From contig VZSF01008968.1 of the NCBI GenBank assembly GCA_013398295.1, positions 372,001 through 436,000 of the forward strand: DNA of 64,000 bases. Direction: 5' to 3'. Position 1 is the stretch's first letter. Each line of letters begins with the position of its first letter. The DNA is from Chionis minor (Eukaryota; Chordata; Aves; Charadriiformes; Chionididae). The translations under genes were made by a program, and so were the position numbers. This document shows, piece by piece, positions 63,884-64,000 of this stretch. The notes under the pieces were generated by a model, which saw only the letters and a list, made by a program, of their open reading frames with translations, did not search any database and was not told the origin of the DNA.

Positions 63884-63964
63884 AATGGGAAACAGCAGCT
63901 GGAAGATCTGTTCAAGGTCTCACATCAAGTGAATTTCAGAAATTGCAAAGAGAATAAACCAGTA
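63884..63964 (-). mobile_element. Possible MIR/ancient SINE remnant
   Basis: Several blocks occur in the order expected for the reverse complement of a MIR-type SINE: ATGGGAAAC, then TTCAAGGTCTCACATCAAGTG (resembling the CCAAGGTCACACAGC block), then a degenerate AGAATAAACCAGT where MIR has its GGATTCGAACCCAG box. Known: MIR fragments persist at low copy in bird genomes. The match was made by eye at low identity. Confidence 0.35.
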
Positions 63965-64000
63965 TGATTTTGAGTATCTTCCCCTGGTCATTGGCTCACG

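Larger units (their letters stand above)
55018..64000. other. Non-coding, no gene seen
   Basis: This section includes the long poly-T with N (56203), GC-richer patches at 58430-58720 and 63100-63310 with overlapping frames on both strands but few CpG, the short palindromes at 59431, the G/T tract at 61682 and possible SINE remnants at 59831 and 63884. No exon or CpG-island promoter could be supported. Confidence 0.6.

Noticed and set aside
1..64000. Endogenous retrovirus or LTR element
   Set aside because: No paired long terminal repeats, primer-binding site, polypurine tract or gag/pol/env-like frame was seen. The only reverse transcriptase is of CR1 type.
1..64000. CRISPR array, operon or other prokaryotic system
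   Set aside because: No regularly spaced direct repeats with unique spacers, no ribosome-binding-site-led gene strings, and CR1 LINEs show the DNA is vertebrate.

Overview
The window looks like about 64 kb of non-coding avian nuclear DNA, either intergenic or the inside of a very large intron. Three things point to a bird. The only clear transposable elements are 5'-truncated CR1 LINEs ending in the CR1-type 3' octamer repeat (ATTCTGTG-like). Interspersed repeats are sparse. The sequence is AT-rich and CpG-poor, with many short homopolymer and (CA)n tracts. Turtles and crocodilians also carry CR1, so the bird assignment is an inference. Nothing resembles bacterial, phage or organellar gene organisation.

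Layout. 1-20689 is unannotatable sequence with short local repeats and hairpins, one possible very old CR1 tail (about 4240-4296) and a lysine-rich open frame on the minus strand at 14097-14337 with some features of a terminal exon. 20690-20908 is an old CR1 3' end on the plus strand. 20909-42867 is again non-coding; its most unusual piece is a diverged tandem repeat of roughly 57-60 bp at 27007-27180, which stays open in one plus-strand frame. 42868-43264 is a CR1 3' end whose C-terminal frame is intact. 43265-53721 has no recognisable gene but contains a strong short hairpin (45642-45677). 53722-55017 is the largest element: about 1.3 kb of CR1 on the minus strand with a decayed reverse transcriptase frame. 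55018-64000 is non-coding, with two GC-richer patches, a G/T-rich tract and possible MIR-like SINE remnants.

No complete protein-coding gene, rRNA, tRNA, CRISPR array or integrated virus could be supported. Apart from the CR1 frames, the longest open frames (169-194 codons) are about what chance gives in this much sequence, and none matches a family I recognise. I did not find a convincing new biological system. The best leads for a second look are the tandem repeat at 27.0-27.2 kb, the minus-strand open frame at 14.1-14.3 kb, and several near-perfect inverted repeats.
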